Shown: positions 43,146-57,017, counted from the first letter of the stretch. The stretch: 64,000 bases of DNA from Rhizopus arrhizus (GCA_024220505.1 JAKZZE010000002.1:1240001-1304000), one strand, 5' to 3'. Notes: generated from the letters alone by a model not told the origin. Made by a program: numbers and translations.

Positions 43146-44742
43146 ATGATACGCTTCTTTACTGTAATATCTATACTATTTATACTACAGTTTTGTTTTC
43201 AAGTTGTACATAGTGCTGCCAATGTGACCAAAGACAGTGACAATGCTACTCAAGCTATCATGCCTAGAGCAGACCCTTTTGCAAGCGACAACAGTGGATA
43301 TTCTACCACTGCAGCAGCTGTTCCTGATGAAAAATCTAAATATGTAAGTTTTCTATCCCTATCTCTTCAATTATAGCGTCATCGACAAACAATTCCAATG
43401 ATTTGGCGATTGACTCTATTTTTACTATTATTTCTACAAACCTTGGTACTAAAAATTTATTATTCTTTATACTATAGAATAGCAAGACTAATTCTGATTC
43501 TGACGTCCTTAGCGCAGCTGCTGTTCAGACAGCAGCAACCTCCGATAGCCCTGCAGTAAATTCTGAGCCTTCTGCTCCTACAACCACTCAAGGCTCAGCT
43601 ACGACTAAAAATTCACCTCGGTCCACTACAACATCAGATGCAAACATGCAGACTACTACTGTTACCACTACTAATGCACCCACAACACGTGAGCCTACGA
43701 CGGCTAATCCAATTACCCATGATCCAATCACCTCTGATCCAATCGCCTCTAATCCAATCGCCTCTAATCCAATCGCCTCTAATCCAACAACACCTAATCC
43801 AGTGACTTCTGACCCTGTAGTTACTACCACAACTTCTCAAACGACAACAACAACCGTACAAACTACTTCTGCTTCTAGCATTGCATCAAGTGAACAGCCT
43901 CCACCCGCAGTTTCTTCTACAACAACTTCAGCATCATCAGCTTCAAGCACTGCTCATAGTACCTCAGCAACCAGCCAATATATTACTAGCTCTCCTTCAA
44001 TGTCCTCTACTGCTAGCACAGCCTCTTCATCTTCTTCGGCTTTACCAAGTTCATCAGATCCCAGCACAAACACAACCAATAAAGGAGCCATTGTTGGTGG
44101 TGTTGTTGGTGGTATTGGTAAGGAGCACTTCTTTTTTTTTTTGAAAAAAAAAAAAATTCTAACATCAAAAATTTTCAAGTGGGTGTCGCCTTAATTGGAG
44201 GTTTTTTGGCATTCATTAATAGACGAGGAGGATTTGCGAGTCGCTCTAAAAACAGAAGAGATGGATTAAACAAAGATGATTACACTATTGATATGAATCA
44301 GAATGATTTTGGGCCTGCTAATACAGCTACCACAGCTGCATCAGTTACTGGTTCCGCTGTACCCATGTCACCCTTTGATAGTCGACGTTACGCCCCTTCT
44401 CCTCAATCTGCCTATGCATCCGCAGCCGTACCTAGCGATCCCTACAATGACTATCATGAAGGATACAGCCAAACAGGATATAGCCAGAATGCATACAATC
44501 AAGAGCCTTTCCATCAAAATGGATATCAACAAGACAATTATGGTTACTACGGATATGACCAAGGATACCCACAGCAGGACTCTCAGACATATTATAATGA
44601 ACAACCCTATTTGCAACCTCAAAACCATTATCTTGACCCTACATCACCTAGTACTGTTGTAGGCAACCTTTCAGAAGCCAGTTACCAAAACGCAGCTGGT
44701 AAACCTAATCTGAGAGAGTACAACAAACCAAACGAAGCATAA
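43146..44742 (+). CDS. Mucin-like single-pass membrane protein
   Basis: Type I plasma-membrane protein. Exons are 43146-43343, 43478-44117 and 44180-44742 (introns 134 and 62 nt), giving 466 aa. A signal peptide starts at the ATG at 43146 (MIRFFTVISILFILQFCFQ). An earlier in-frame TTG extension was ignored. The ectodomain is almost wholly Ser/Thr/Pro, with a DNA tandem repeat of 15 bp giving IASNP three times (about 43741-43785), typical of O-mannosylated stalks. The membrane segment GAIVGGVVGGIVGVALIGGF is assembled across intron 2. The cytosolic tail is Tyr/Gln/Asn-rich (GYSQNAYNQEPFHQNGYQQ). The architecture resembles fungal cell-wall stress sensors of the Wsc/Mid2 class, but no WSC cysteine domain is present, so a Mid2-like sensor or adhesin is an inference. 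Confidence 0.75.
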
Positions 44743-45164
44743 AAGCAAAAGGAAACAAATGGATATCATTTTTTTATATCATTGGGTATTCTTATACTTT
44801 AATTCAATAATATACAAACCAAACTAGACTGTAAAATATAAATAATTTGCATTTATGCACCTATTCTTAACTAAAGTACTTGGTTATTATCACTTGAAAG
44901 ACTTTCATTGTACGTTTGTTATACTTCTTATTAGTGGCTTTCAGCTTCAACGTGTGTAATGCAATGCAATTATGATAACAACAGGCTATAAAAGCATACG
45001 TCAAAATGTTTTGTTCTTTTTGAATTTTATTTCCTGCCAAAACATATTTAAATTATACATGTAGTTATTACATGAAAATAAAAATAAAAAAAACGCTTAA
45101 TAATCTAAAGACGCCAAATTTAATAAGCCTGTTTTTATAAACAACAGTAGCCGACACCTGCTAT
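44743..45164. other. 3' flank of the mucin-like gene
   Basis: AT-rich, no supported gene. Confidence 0.35.
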
Positions 45165-45705
45165 GTTCCTATTTGACATCGATTACTGCTTAATATTATT
45201 TTTTCTTGCTCCTCTCTGGGGATTCAGGAAATTAAACGCCTATTCTCTTGTATTCTACTTGAAATGCCAACTTCAAATCTTTCTCACTCGTGATGGAAAT
45301 CCCATTTTTTTGAGCCCATTTGAAGTGCCCAAGAAACATGCTCCGTAGGATCGAATTATGACTTTGAGAGGGCCAGTGCTTAAGACACTAGATCTTATAC
45401 CCTCTTTCCACCATACGAGCCAACCAGATATCTTTCTCTCTCTAATATTCTTAGCAATCTTGGCATTTCCATGGTTGCCCTCAAAGGAGAATCCTGCTTC
45501 ATCAGACCATACCAAGCATCTTGCCTAGTGCTATTTGGCAAGAGCCAATTTATGAGCTGTAAAGAATGAACTGGACCCCAGATTCTTCAAACAATGGATG
45601 AGAGTTGACCTAGAAATGGTTATCGCCAATTCACACTTGCGATCTCAGTTGATTGTCGGTGTCGTTAGGCCTCTTACGCAACGTCCTTTCCAGGCATCAT
45701 CTAGT
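45165..45705 (-). pseudogene. Tc1/mariner-type transposase remnant
   Basis: Minus-strand sense from about 45705: LDDAWKGRCVRGLTTPTIN, a stop, RKCELAITISRSTLIHCLKN (a helix-turn-helix-like block), further stops, then VWSDEAGFSFEGNHGNAKI, which contains the first catalytic aspartate of Tc1-type transposases, followed by SGWLVWWKEGIRSSVLSTG and IIRSYGACFLGTSNGL. The later catalytic residues are not found. Several stops show that the copy is dead. It differs in sequence from the IS630-like fragments at 26.4 and 34.7 kb. Confidence 0.55.
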
Positions 45706-46544
45706 TCTTTCAATTATTTTATTAGGTTTTCTATTACTCTTTTCTAAAAGTGTAGAGTCGGTTTCTTTGTATCAATTTGCTATTGATCCGACAATCATCT
45801 ACAGACTGTGAGTATACTGTTGTTATTTATCTAATTGCAAAATATTACAACTAAAAAGCTATCACTGACTTTCATCTGTTGTTCTTCTTCTTCTTTTTTT
45901 GCATCTAATGCTTTGATTTGAGGGCAATATTAGATCTAAATACTCATTGTATTTTAGTATGCATGAGAAGTCTTTTTTATTATCAATTTAATGAATCGTT
46001 CATACTAGTGCTTTCCAGGATATGATGCAATTACCTTACTGCTCTGGATATATTCACATCTAAACCAAATAAGGCACAAACTCATTCATAGGCCACATTA
46101 TTTGTTTTATAAAAACCATGAAAACGTTCCTTTCAAGTTTTTCAAAATGATCATGTGTCAGGCTTTAAAGAAACAAAGCTCAAGTGAGACAAAAATCAAA
46201 AGTAGAATGAGCTGCTTATTCATGCTAGTGGCCTCCATTTTTTATGTTCTTTTTTGGTCATCTTTAGTTAATAATTGGCTTATGAAAAGAGTTGTACAAA
46301 GAAAATAAATATTTGACATGTCAAAATGACTCGATTCATACAAGTCATTTTATGCAAAAAAAAATTATCCACTAAAAAACAAGATAGATGTTGATTATGC
46401 AAAAAAAAGACAAAAAATATCCTTTACTTTTCATTCGTTAAATGAGTTTTAAATTTGTTAGATGAGATGCTGAATGAAGATGAAAGACTTTATAAACTTC
46501 ACTTTTGTACATATTTTTTCTTTTCTGTTTCAATTTGTTTGAAT
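45706..46544. other. 5' flank of the cystathionine gamma-synthase gene
   Basis: No gene is supported; short frames around 46102-46308 lack motifs. A TGACTCG hexamer-core (TGACTC) at 46327-46333 is a possible GCN4-type site about 218 bp before the start codon. Such cores also occur by chance. Confidence 0.3.
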
Positions 46545-48578
46545 ATGGTTCGATTACCTGAGCCACTAGCCACAGTAGGGTCATCAATCCCAGCTCATAC
46601 TCCACATGCTGTCTCTGTCATGCTTCCAACTTGGCAAGACAATATTTATTACGAAGAAGGAGATCCTATTGTTACATCAAAAATGGAGTGTGGATATCCT
46701 CGATTCTTTATCCATCCTTTTATACAGCAAGTAATAGACAATACTTTGTTTTAAACCATCCAACAGTTTGATTCATTTTTTTCTTGTGTAGTTAAGCGCT
46801 CGTCTGACCGCCAAGTTTGGTAAACCCGGCGATAGCTCCATGCTTTTCCCATCCCACAAAACCGCAGAAAGTTGCCGAGCTTTCATGAACCGCTATTATC
46901 AAAACCCTACAGGCACCGTTCGTATCGTAGAATTTGAAATTGTCTCACCAGAAAGTGAGCGAGTGCCGATTCATATCGTCTTGTTTCCTCAAGATGCATT
47001 TTCTATCGCAAAGCAATTTTGGCAACACTCGGGCGACATCATTTGCTCAAGAATGGCCGAATATTGTTTGCGTGTGCTGGATGCAAAGGACGAGAGTGGA
47101 AAGGAAGGTAGTCCATCAGACGATCTCTATCGTCCTAAACTCACCATGGGAGGTCGCAGTCGAAGTCACTATAGCTCAAAGCAGCAGATATCAAAATCGG
47201 CCAACAGTGGAGATGAAAAGGTTGCTGCCGAGCAAGCAACTTACCTTGAAGAACGATACGGTAGAAACTTGCCTGTGAAATTTGCAAACAATGCCAAGAT
47301 TGCGTTGAGACGTAGAATTGCAGGTATCTTGACTGATATTCCTATTGAAAATCAAACAGTCAGTGGTAGTAGCGTGGAAGAACAACGAAAGCTCACGGGC
47401 GAGCGTGGCATCAAAGGCTTATCTGAAGAAGATGTTTATCTTTATCCCTGTGGAATGAGTGCTATTTATCATGCTCATCAATGTGCTATGCTTATTGGTG
47501 ATAAGGCACTCAAGAGTGTGTGTTTTGGGTAAAAAAGAAGCGTAAGCATACAGGATGTATCATGAAATTTTCTAACTAGAAATCGTACCCTTTAGATTTC
47601 CTTACACGGACACTTTAAAAATTTTACAAAAATGGGGAGCTGGTTGTCACTTTTATGGACTTGGTGAAGAAGAAAATATTGATGAATTGGAGCAGATGCT
47701 TGAATCAGGAGAAAAGATTTTGAGTCTTTTTTGCGAATTGCCCTCAAACCCACTATTGAAATCACCAAATATCAAGAGAATACGGCATTTAGCTGATCAA
47801 TATGGTTTTTTGCTTGTGGTGGATGAAACGATCGGTAATTTTTGTAATGTGGATGTTGTTTCTTGGGCAGATGTTGTTGTGAGTAGTTTAACAAAAGTAT
47901 TTTCTGGTGATTCAAATGTGATGGGTGGAAGGTAAGTTTTTTTTTTCTAAAGAGAGAATTATACAAATTTAATATTTTAATATAAAAAAAAGTTTGATAC
48001 TTAATCCCAAGAGCAAATATTATCATCAGTTAAAAGAAGCATTAAAGACAGACTATGAAGATTTACTTTGGTCAGAAGAAGCAGTCTTTTTAGAACGTAA
48101 CTCGAGAACATTCAAAGAGAGATCAAAGATTATCAATCAAAATACAGAGGCATTATGTGACTTTTTAGTAACCCATGAAAAAGGTATAAAAAAAAGATGA
48201 CAGGATCTATCTTTGTCTTATTCTCCTCTTTTAATAGTACATAAAGTATTCTATCCCAAATATACTTGCAGAGAAAATTATGATGCAGTGAAACACAAGA
48301 CAGAAGACGCTGGTTATGGTGGATTATTTTCTGTTTTATTGAAGGATGAGAAGAGTGCTTCTCAATTTTATGATAATCTTAAATGTGCCAAAGGACCATC
48401 ACTGGGTACTAATTTTACTTTGGCAAGTCCATACACTATTCTTGCACATTATACAGAATTGGATTGGGCAGCTAAATATGGTGTCTATCGGCACTTGATT
48501 CGTGTGAGTGTTGGACTTGAAGATAGAGAAAAGCTACTGTCGATGTTTAAAGATGCTTTGAATGCGATTATTGAATAA
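46545..48578 (+). CDS. STR2: Cystathionine gamma-synthase (STR2-type)
   Basis: PLP enzyme of trans-sulfuration that joins cysteine to an activated homoserine to form cystathionine on the way to methionine. Exons are 46545-46730, 46792-47528, 47596-47931, 47993-48183 and 48247-48578, giving 593 aa, matching the long fungal STR2 form. The fungal-specific N-terminal region begins [20 protein letters not shown]. The C-terminal PLP domain contains [43 protein letters not shown] (Asp about 384) and [16 protein letters not shown], whose lysine (about 408) should bind PLP. The end matches the family ([25 protein letters not shown]). Exon phases all agree. The start avoids a TTG-only upstream extension. 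It converges with the kinase gene 82 bp downstream. Confidence 0.92.
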
Positions 48579-48660
48579 AATGATTTAAATTAATTTTGTA
48601 TGCGTTTATTAATGTTTAATTACAGATGTATGAATAAGAGATGAAGGGGGGGGGGTTATA

Positions 48661-50136
<1,476 letters not shown>

Positions 50137-52694
50137 TAAAAATGTCTATTGATAAAAGAAAGAAAGAAAAAAAAAAAAAGATAAGCCATTTGCTGTAACT
50201 TTTATGTAGATTCTGATAAGATTTCGGTCAATTAAAATTCAAATTCAATATGGAACATTACTTTATTAAGTACCGAGGTGAAACTACCTAATCAAGAGTG
50301 GGCCCTTTTTATATAAATTGAGACACAATCAAACACTGACATTATATCAGAAATGGTTTCTTTTAAAAAGATTGTAAGCATAAAAAATGAAACAATAATA
50401 ATAATAATAATCAATCCTTAATAAAACACATATATTTCTTAGCCTTAGCTTATATTATCACTGATCTAAAAAAAAAAAAAAAAAAAAGTGCGTATCAAAA
50501 AGATATTAGCGGTTTTCCAAAATAAATTGTGCGCCTCTAGAAAGCAAGTGAATACCATAAATGGAAATAATGAAACATTTGATAAGATTTTCAGTGGGGT
50601 ATAATCACAGTACCTTTTTTTAAGGCTAAAAAGGACAAGTTATTCAATAGGCGAATGTGCCAAATTATTATACAAGAAAACAATAGTATGAAACATACTA
50701 GGTGATAAACTTAAAAGCGTGTTTCTATTAACACAATCATTTATTTCATATGGAATAAAGAGACACACGTCATGTATGCAACCAAGAGAACAAGCCTAAT
50801 TGGTTTCAGTGTCTGTGCATGGCATACAATGTGTTTCAAAAGTGTTTTGTTGCAGTCGTTAAAATAGAATAAGATGACGATATTTCATACTTTATAAAAC
50901 TACTTTTTTTATTACTATTACCGAGTGCATTTGTTTTACATGAAATAGTGTCTGTTTTATTTAGAGACATTGTGTTTTACAATCTAAACATTTTAACACG
51001 TTCTGTTCTATAGATTACTCTGTTTCAACAACAAAGGATGTTTGTATACTCAGCTTGAAAGCTCTGATTACAAATCATTCACTTCCAAGACTTTTTTTTT
51101 CTATTTCTTTTTCTTCTCTTTGTAACCCCAGGAACGAGACATCCAATAAACAGCTTGGAATACCAAGTAACTCTGACTCAAAAGAAATGTACATGTATTG
51201 GATGCAGTTATTTTTTCTTTCTTTGGTTAAAAAGGTGATTCACATTGTTATTTTTTGTTCTCATTTGATAAACAAATGTATAAAAAAAAGCATGATTTAT
51301 CATACTTTGCATCTACAAGAAAAATGTTTTGTTCAGTCTTTTTTTCAAGGAAATACCGTCTTTCTATCCTAGTAAACACTGTGTGATAGTGAATAGTACT
51401 CAATAGGAATTTTCTAAAAAGAAGAATTCTAAAAGTGAAATCAAACTGGATTATGTCTTGTCTTTTTATTTTAAAAAGTAACAAACATCTTATGTTCTCT
51501 ATTTTTTTTCTTTGAATAGACATTTGATAAATGTATGTGTATTTACATGGTTTATCTCTGAGAAAGAAATATAAGTTACTACAGCATTAGGAAGGGGGAG
51601 GAGGAGCAGCAGATGCTTTCAGTGTACAACATAAAATTAACTTGGTAATCCTGATTTAGTAAAGACACACAGTCATTGGTCCTTTGGGGGTGTTTATTGA
51701 GCTGTAGTGTCTGCATCATTGTATCTTTTTTTATATCTTGTAAGGAAGTAACCCAAGAGATGAAAGAAGCAGTGAGATTATCTTGTACTTTCTCTTTTGA
51801 TCTTTGCAAATTAGTTGAGAGCAAACATCTAATATGAGCCTTGCTGTAATTTGAAATTAAATCTAATTTAAACCAAAAGGCTAAAAAACGCACAGAATGA
51901 TCACAAAATGTTTTCTTTATTTAAATAATCAACGGCGTTTCATAGTAGATCATCTCTTGTTAAGTGATGATAATAAACCATGGAAAATGCTCTTATATAC
52001 AATCATCTTGTAATACACTTTTTTTTATCTACTTTCGGTACCTATTCCGATCGTCTCTTTTTTAAAATCTTTTTCTTTTATGGAACCGATCCTATTTGGT
52101 TAAAAAAAAAAAAATAAAGATACCTGCTGTCATTTTAAACTAAATTTATTTAATACAGTTTTGTTATTGAATCGTATCACCAAAAAGCATACAAAAAAAA
52201 GTGGCTCATTGTGAGGATTATGTACAGAGCTCTTTTTTTTTAACTCACTACCCAGAAAGGTTTTCATTCATTTTAAAAAACAGGCAGTGACGGCACTGTT
52301 GTTATGCTGTTGCATGGGAACAATCACCATGCCAACCATCTTTTTTAATCACTCCTTGGCATCATTTTTTTTTCCTTTCTTAATTTTCTTTATAAACCAA
52401 GTTCATCTTTATCTTTTCTCCTTTAAACAAAATAAAAATAATAATGACTCATAAACAAGTATGCTATTAAAGAAGTTTTATTTTATACAAAAAATAAAGC
52501 TAACAAAAAAGGACGCCAAGAAATTTATCAATTAAACAGATGTTAAAGAAGAAGATGGAAAAGAAAAACAAATCACACAGAATCCTTTTCTTTTCATTTG
52601 ACACGTCGCGATCATATGATAAAGGACCTCTTTATACCTAAAATGGTGAAAATGAATGTTACACATAAACACTGCCAAGCTTTTTTCCTTTCTT

Positions 52695-52738
<44 letters not shown>

Positions 52739-53238
52739 CAAAGAAAATATCATTGTTTATTTCATGTATAAAAGATATGTAGCAAAAAAAAAGATATTAA
52801 TTTATTTATTTATAAAACAAAATCTGAACCACAGCTAAAAAAAAAACAGGCCTTTTTTATTTTTTTATACAAAAATGCATGAGTCGCACTTTGAATAGAG
52901 TGTTACACACTGAAGCACAGTCAATGCAAAGCTTTCTCTTTTCTTTTTTGTTACATAGCTTAACTGGCTTATTGTTTGATGATATAATAATTGTAAAAAG
53001 AACAAATAGATGTAATACATCTTTTGATTATTCTTTTATACTTTTGTAATAAAGCATATAAAATACAAAAGGTGCATAAAGCTTCTTTGTTGTTTTGCCA
53101 AGAATTATGATTAAAAAAAATTTTTTTTTTCTATTTTCCTCCCCTTAATTCCGTCGATCCCAATTTTAGATTAATTTAAATAGACATCATCTGCCAAGAT
53201 ATTTGCTTTTTCTTTCTTTCTTTTTTTTACATAAACAA
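50137..53238. other. 3.1 kb gene-poor region
   Basis: No gene could be supported. A minus-strand frame at 51579-51893 (FWFKLDLISNYSKAHIRCLL, then TASFISWVTSLQDIKKD) is protein-like but has no ATG and no splice partner. A T42 tract spans 52697-52738. Two short hairpins followed by T6 lie at 52283-52346. The rest is AT-rich with many A and T runs. The long size suggests promoter regions of both flanking genes plus possible untranslated RNA. Confidence 0.4.
52283..52346 (+). ncRNA. Candidate structured RNA end: two hairpins and a T-run
   Basis: In an otherwise AT-rich spacer, CAGTG-ACGG-CACTG (52285-52298) forms a perfect five-base stem, and GCATGG paired with CCATGC (52312-52317 with 52327-52332) forms a second six-base stem with a nine-base loop. 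The second hairpin is followed within 10 bases by TTTTTT (52341-52346), as at the end of RNA polymerase III transcripts. No known family, A box or B box was recognised, so this is only a candidate. Confidence 0.25.
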
Positions 53239-54353
53239 ATGCACCCAATTGATACCACAAACACAAAGAAATCTATTTTACCTTCACCTCCATCTTCACC
53301 TATAAAATGCAATAACAGCAGCAAACGAAAACGCGCATTATCTTTATCTTTTATACAAAACGCAAGTGTAGAGCCAATAAAAAATGTAAATTCAATTATT
53401 TGGAACCTTATTTAGCAACATCTTCTTCACCTAATCAACGTGACCATCAATACAATCGTTCTTTACTAAATTGGGCTTGTATCGCACGATCTGTAGAGAA
53501 AGTAAAGGAACTGATGAGTAATGTTCATTTGGATATCAACATGAAATCAGGTCCCAGTCAAACAACTGCTCTTCATGAAGCTGCCTTTATCGGTTTTGAA
53601 CAAGGCATTCATTTATTATTGCAGCATTCAGAAATTGACCTCAACATAACAGATCAACTGGGTCAAACAGCTCTTCACTATGCAGTTCAACGAAATCAAG
53701 TGAGTTCATTAAGAGCCTTATTAGCTGCCGGGGCTCGATTGGACTTGAGTTGTACACATGGCCGTCTTCCGATACATACAGCAGCCATGTATGGATTTGA
53801 AAAATGTATTGAATTACTTTTATCATATCGTCAATGTCACTCGAATAATCCTTCAGAACTCGATATACTATGGGCCAAAGAGCGATTAAACAATCAAAGT
53901 GTGGTTGAATGTGCTGTTGTTAGAGGATACGACAGACATCTGCAGCGACTGTTAGATGTAGACACCACGCTGGAACACAAGCGACGAAAAGAGCTGGTAG
54001 AACTCGCTGTTCACTGGAACCGTCAGGACTGCTTACAATCTCTCATTCGACGTGGATGTCCTCTCACTGATAACTGTCTTCTTGTGGCCGTTCAGCAACG
54101 AAAGATTGATCTTGTCCGTATCTTGTCTGCTGCAGGTGCTAATCCATGTCTTGATAATGGACAGAACCCTTCCTTTTTGTATACTGCTAATCATGGATTC
54201 TTGGAGATGATACCATTTGTCTTTACCCTGTCTACTTCAAAAGATTGTATTCAACAAGCCTTGTTCTTGGCTTCCTCTATCGGAATGCATGAAAAACTTA
54301 GAATTGCTATATCTCACACACTTCAAACACTTTTATCAAAAAAACCTTTATAA
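53239..54353 (+). CDS. Ankyrin-repeat protein
   Basis: Exons are 53239-53365 and 53416-54353, giving 354 aa. The 50-nt intron has a less common GTGTAG donor. It was chosen because the two halves are in different frames and this splice joins them with correct phase. The N-terminus is Ser/Pro/Lys-rich with a nuclear-localisation-like KRKRALSLS. Ankyrin repeats start at RSLLNWACIARSVEKVKELM and include TALHEAAFIGFEQGIHLLLQ, QTALHYAVQRNQVSSLRALL, LPIHTAAMYGFEKCIELLLS, and further degenerate units to the end (LLVAVQQRKIDLVRILSAAG). The repeats mediate protein-protein contact. No catalytic domain is present, so the partner and process are unknown. If the intron is wrong, the alternative is a one-base sequence error near 53370-53400. 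Confidence 0.75.
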
Positions 54354-54792
54354 AACATTCTCTTTAATGTAAATGCTGTATTGTTAATAAACAAAAAACC
54401 TTGTAATCCTCTCTCTCTCTCTTTTGCACTTTACTTGGCTGACAATAAAATTTCTTGGTGGGTTACATGTGGGAAACAAAACTGGACAGAGTTATTCAAG
54501 TTTTATGCAAAACTAAAAAAAAGATGAAAAGAGTGTATTGATGATACAAATGTGTACAAGCTCATTGTTTCCCTGACATCAACATTTTAGAAAGTTACAC
54601 ACAACAAGCGATCTATATTAAATATGTTTGTATAAAACAGAGTGATATCATCTCGACTACAACTTTCTACAAAGTCTATTATTGGTCAAAATTTCCTTAT
54701 CTGCTCTTTAAACGGCATTTTTTTTTAAATAAAGAACGCGCATACGAAAATAAAATACTTTTCTTTTTTTCACATACAAAAATAAAAAAAAA
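54354..54792. other. Spacer upstream of the subtilase gene
   Basis: No gene. It contains a short CT repeat (about 54410-54423) and the promoter and leader of the protease gene. The leader is A-rich just before the ATG. Confidence 0.35.
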
Positions 54793-56138
54793 ATGAAATT
54801 TACTTTATTGTCTGCTGCTTTGGTTATGGCTGGTTATGCTACAGCCGTACCTATGGTTAAGTCTAGCTCTTATTCTGACGGTTATGTAGCTCCACTTTAT
54901 GCTCCTGCTGAAACTGAAACAGTCAGTGGTTCCTATATTATTATGCTCAAAAATAACCTCTCTGTCGAACAAATTCAAGATCATGCCGAGTGGGTTAGTT
55001 CTATGGTAGCCTCTCATGCTTTCAATACAGGAGAATTATTAGATAGTTCTTTTACTGCGGGTATTAAACATGTTTATGAAATTCCCAATCTCAAAGGTTA
55101 TGCTGGTCATTTTGACAAGAAAGTTTTGGACGCCATTCGTCGTTCTGAAGAAGTAAGAAAGTTTAGTTGTGAAAATAAAAGAAAAATTTACACATGTGTG
55201 ATTAGGTTGAATTCGTTGAAGAAGATTCCATTGTTTACGCTAGTGAATTACAACGAAGTGCTCCTTGGGGACTTGCTCGTATCTCTACTCGTGAAGCACT
55301 CACACTCCGAAACTATAATAAATACAACTATGACAAAGAAACAGCTGGTAAAGGCATCAAGGTCTATGTGATTGATACGGGTATCAATGTTAATCATGTG
55401 GACTTTGAAGGAAGAGCTAGCTGGGGAAAGACAATTCCTACAGACGATAATGACCAAGACGGTAACGGTCACGGTTCTCACTGTGCTGGTACGATTGCTG
55501 GTAAAAAATATGGTGTAGCCAAGAAGGCTGAACCGGTAGCAGTCAAGGTCTTGAAATCCAATGGTTCAGGTTCCATGTCTGACGTAGTTGCTGGTGTCGA
55601 TTGGGCCACATCTGACTTCTTGAAGCGAAAGAAACAGGCACAAGAAGCAGGCAAGCCATTCAAGGGTGCTGCAGCCAACATGAGTTTGGGTGGCGGTAAA
55701 TCGGCTGCATTGGATAGAATCGTAAACGGTGCTGTGGATGCTGGTCTCGTCTTTGCTGTTGCTGCTGGTAACGATAACAAGGATGCATGTGACTATTCAC
55801 CTGCTAGAGCGGAGAAAGCAATTACTGTTGGAGCCAGCACTGTATTTGATGAACGTGCTTACTTTTCAAACTATGGTAAATGTGTTGATGTATTCGCACC
55901 TGGTTTAGATATTCAATCTATTTGGATTGGAAGTAATACTGCAACAAACACCATCTCTGGTACATCCATGGCCTCACCTCATGTTGCTGGTTTAGCTGCT
56001 TATTTCTTGAGTCAAGCTGAACCAGGAACTACACCCAAGTCAATTAAAGAAAAGATCATTGATGTCAGTACTCCTAACGTATTGGAGAAGATTCCCAAAG
56101 ATACTCCTAATCTTTTGATTTATAATGATTACAACTAA
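54793..56138 (+). CDS. Secreted subtilisin-like serine protease (S8, proteinase K type)
   Basis: Secreted endopeptidase made as a preproenzyme. Exons are 54793-55152 and 55206-56138, giving 430 aa. The signal peptide is MKFTLLSAALVMAGYATA. The I9 propeptide starts near SGSYIIMLKNNLSVEQIQ and ends around FVEEDSIVYASELQ. The mature enzyme should begin near SAPWGLARIS. The catalytic triad is Asp177 (VIDTGIN), His209 (GNGHGSHCAG) and Ser374 (GTSMASPHVAG), with the oxyanion asparagine in AAGNDN. The 53-nt intron lies in the propeptide. Length and order match fungal proteinase K-type enzymes. No C-terminal anchor is present, so the product should be released for external protein digestion. Confidence 0.95.
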
Positions 56139-56411
56139 ATTCCCTCCTTTATTTTGTCTTGAATAAATTTTTTTAATGTGAGTTTAAAAAATCAACATGC
56201 AAAATGACTCCATTTCTACGCTATTTTTTATTTTATTTTTTAAAAAAAAATCTTGTTTTATGCCATTTCTATTAAACTTCATTTCAAAGATTAAACATGA
56301 ATCTGCCTTGAATGTAAGTTAAAAGTTTTAGTTCTTTATTAAGCTGATAACAAATAGACACTGACAAGAGTACAAAGGGCAAACGAGACAGTGCCTGTAC
56401 CTTTTAAAGAA

Positions 56412-56933
56412 ATGGAAGATGATATAAAGAATACAGAAGAAGGGCGATTGAAGACAGGAGACTGGATAGATTTAGCAGGTCCTTCAGGTAGTGGGAAAAG
56501 CATGGTGATGATGGAAATGGCTAAATACAGTTTGACTACAAGTTCAAATCATATTTTATTTATTGATTTTGATGATCGCGTGAATCCAATCAAAGACGAT
56601 AGGTTTCACTTGTGTCAATTGAACCTTGCGAGAAACTTTAGTGCAACATTGGAATGTTGGTTAGAAGAGCATGTAAATACACATGTACTTTGGGTGATGG
56701 TTGATAATAGCTCATTTGTGGATCAAAAGTGTTGGCAAAAAATAAAATATTTGCAAAACAAATGGGGGTTTATTTTACTCACAAGTACACCCATCATGAG
56801 TGCAGCTCAATTGAAAAAGGATAATATCAATTATCGTTTTGAGATGAGCGTAACAAAAGAAACAAATGAAATACAAATGCAAATGGTATGGCCAATACAC
56901 AAGGATGTCTTTTCAGTGACATTATCAGTGTAG
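56412..56933 (+). CDS. RecA-like ATPase, XRCC2-like
   Basis: Small RecA-fold protein, 173 aa from the ATG at 56412 (the frame extends seven codons upstream only to a GTG). Walker A is LAGPSGSGKSMVMMEMA, followed by a strand HILFIDFDDRV and a second strand HVLWVMVDNSSF, the Walker B position. The ending ILLTSTPIMSAAQ corresponds to the core strand and loop 2 region. Order and size fit XRCC2/Rlp1-type RAD51 paralogues that support homologous recombination. The short length and the absence of an N-terminal DNA-binding domain argue against RAD51 itself. The match is by motif order only, so another RecA-superfamily protein is possible. Upstream exons were looked for and not found. A CT microsatellite follows the stop. 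Confidence 0.6.
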   Translation: MEDDIKNTEEGRLKTGDWIDLAGPSGSGKSMVMMEMAKYSLTTSSNHILFIDFDDRVNPIKDDRFHLCQLNLARNFSATLECWLEEHVNTHVLWVMVDNSSFVDQKCWQKIKYLQNKWGFILLTSTPIMSAAQLKKDNINYRFEMSVTKETNEIQMQMVWPIHKDVFSVTLSV

Positions 56934-56961
56934 TACAAGAATCACAATAAAACCACTGCCT

Positions 56962-56962
<1 letters not shown>

Positions 56963-56992
<30 letters not shown>

Positions 56993-56994
56993 TC
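56963..56994 (+). repeat. CT dinucleotide microsatellite
   Basis: About 16 uninterrupted CT units lie in the 3' flank of the XRCC2-like gene, just before the kinase gene. This is a simple repeat with no other inferred role. Confidence 0.8.
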
Positions 56995-57017
56995 TTCTGT
57001 ACCTTTTACTTTTTCTA

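Noticed and set aside
43344..43477. Possible 69-nt micro-exon inside the first intron of the mucin-like gene
   Set aside because: It would require a flanking intron of only 31 nt, too short compared with all other introns here.
43735..43790. Short regular repeats considered as a CRISPR-like array
   Set aside because: They are in-frame 15-bp coding repeats without spacers in a eukaryotic gene.
51579..51893. 104-codon minus-strand ORF in the 3.1 kb gene-poor region
   Set aside because: No ATG start, no recognisable domain and no upstream exon found; noted only in the spacer entry.
53203..53415. Separate small gene upstream of the ankyrin gene
   Set aside because: A 50-nt intron joins it in phase to the ankyrin frame, so it is better read as exon 1.
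55248..55780. Minus-strand ORFs over the subtilase
   Set aside because: Shadow frames of a gene with a complete catalytic triad on the other strand.
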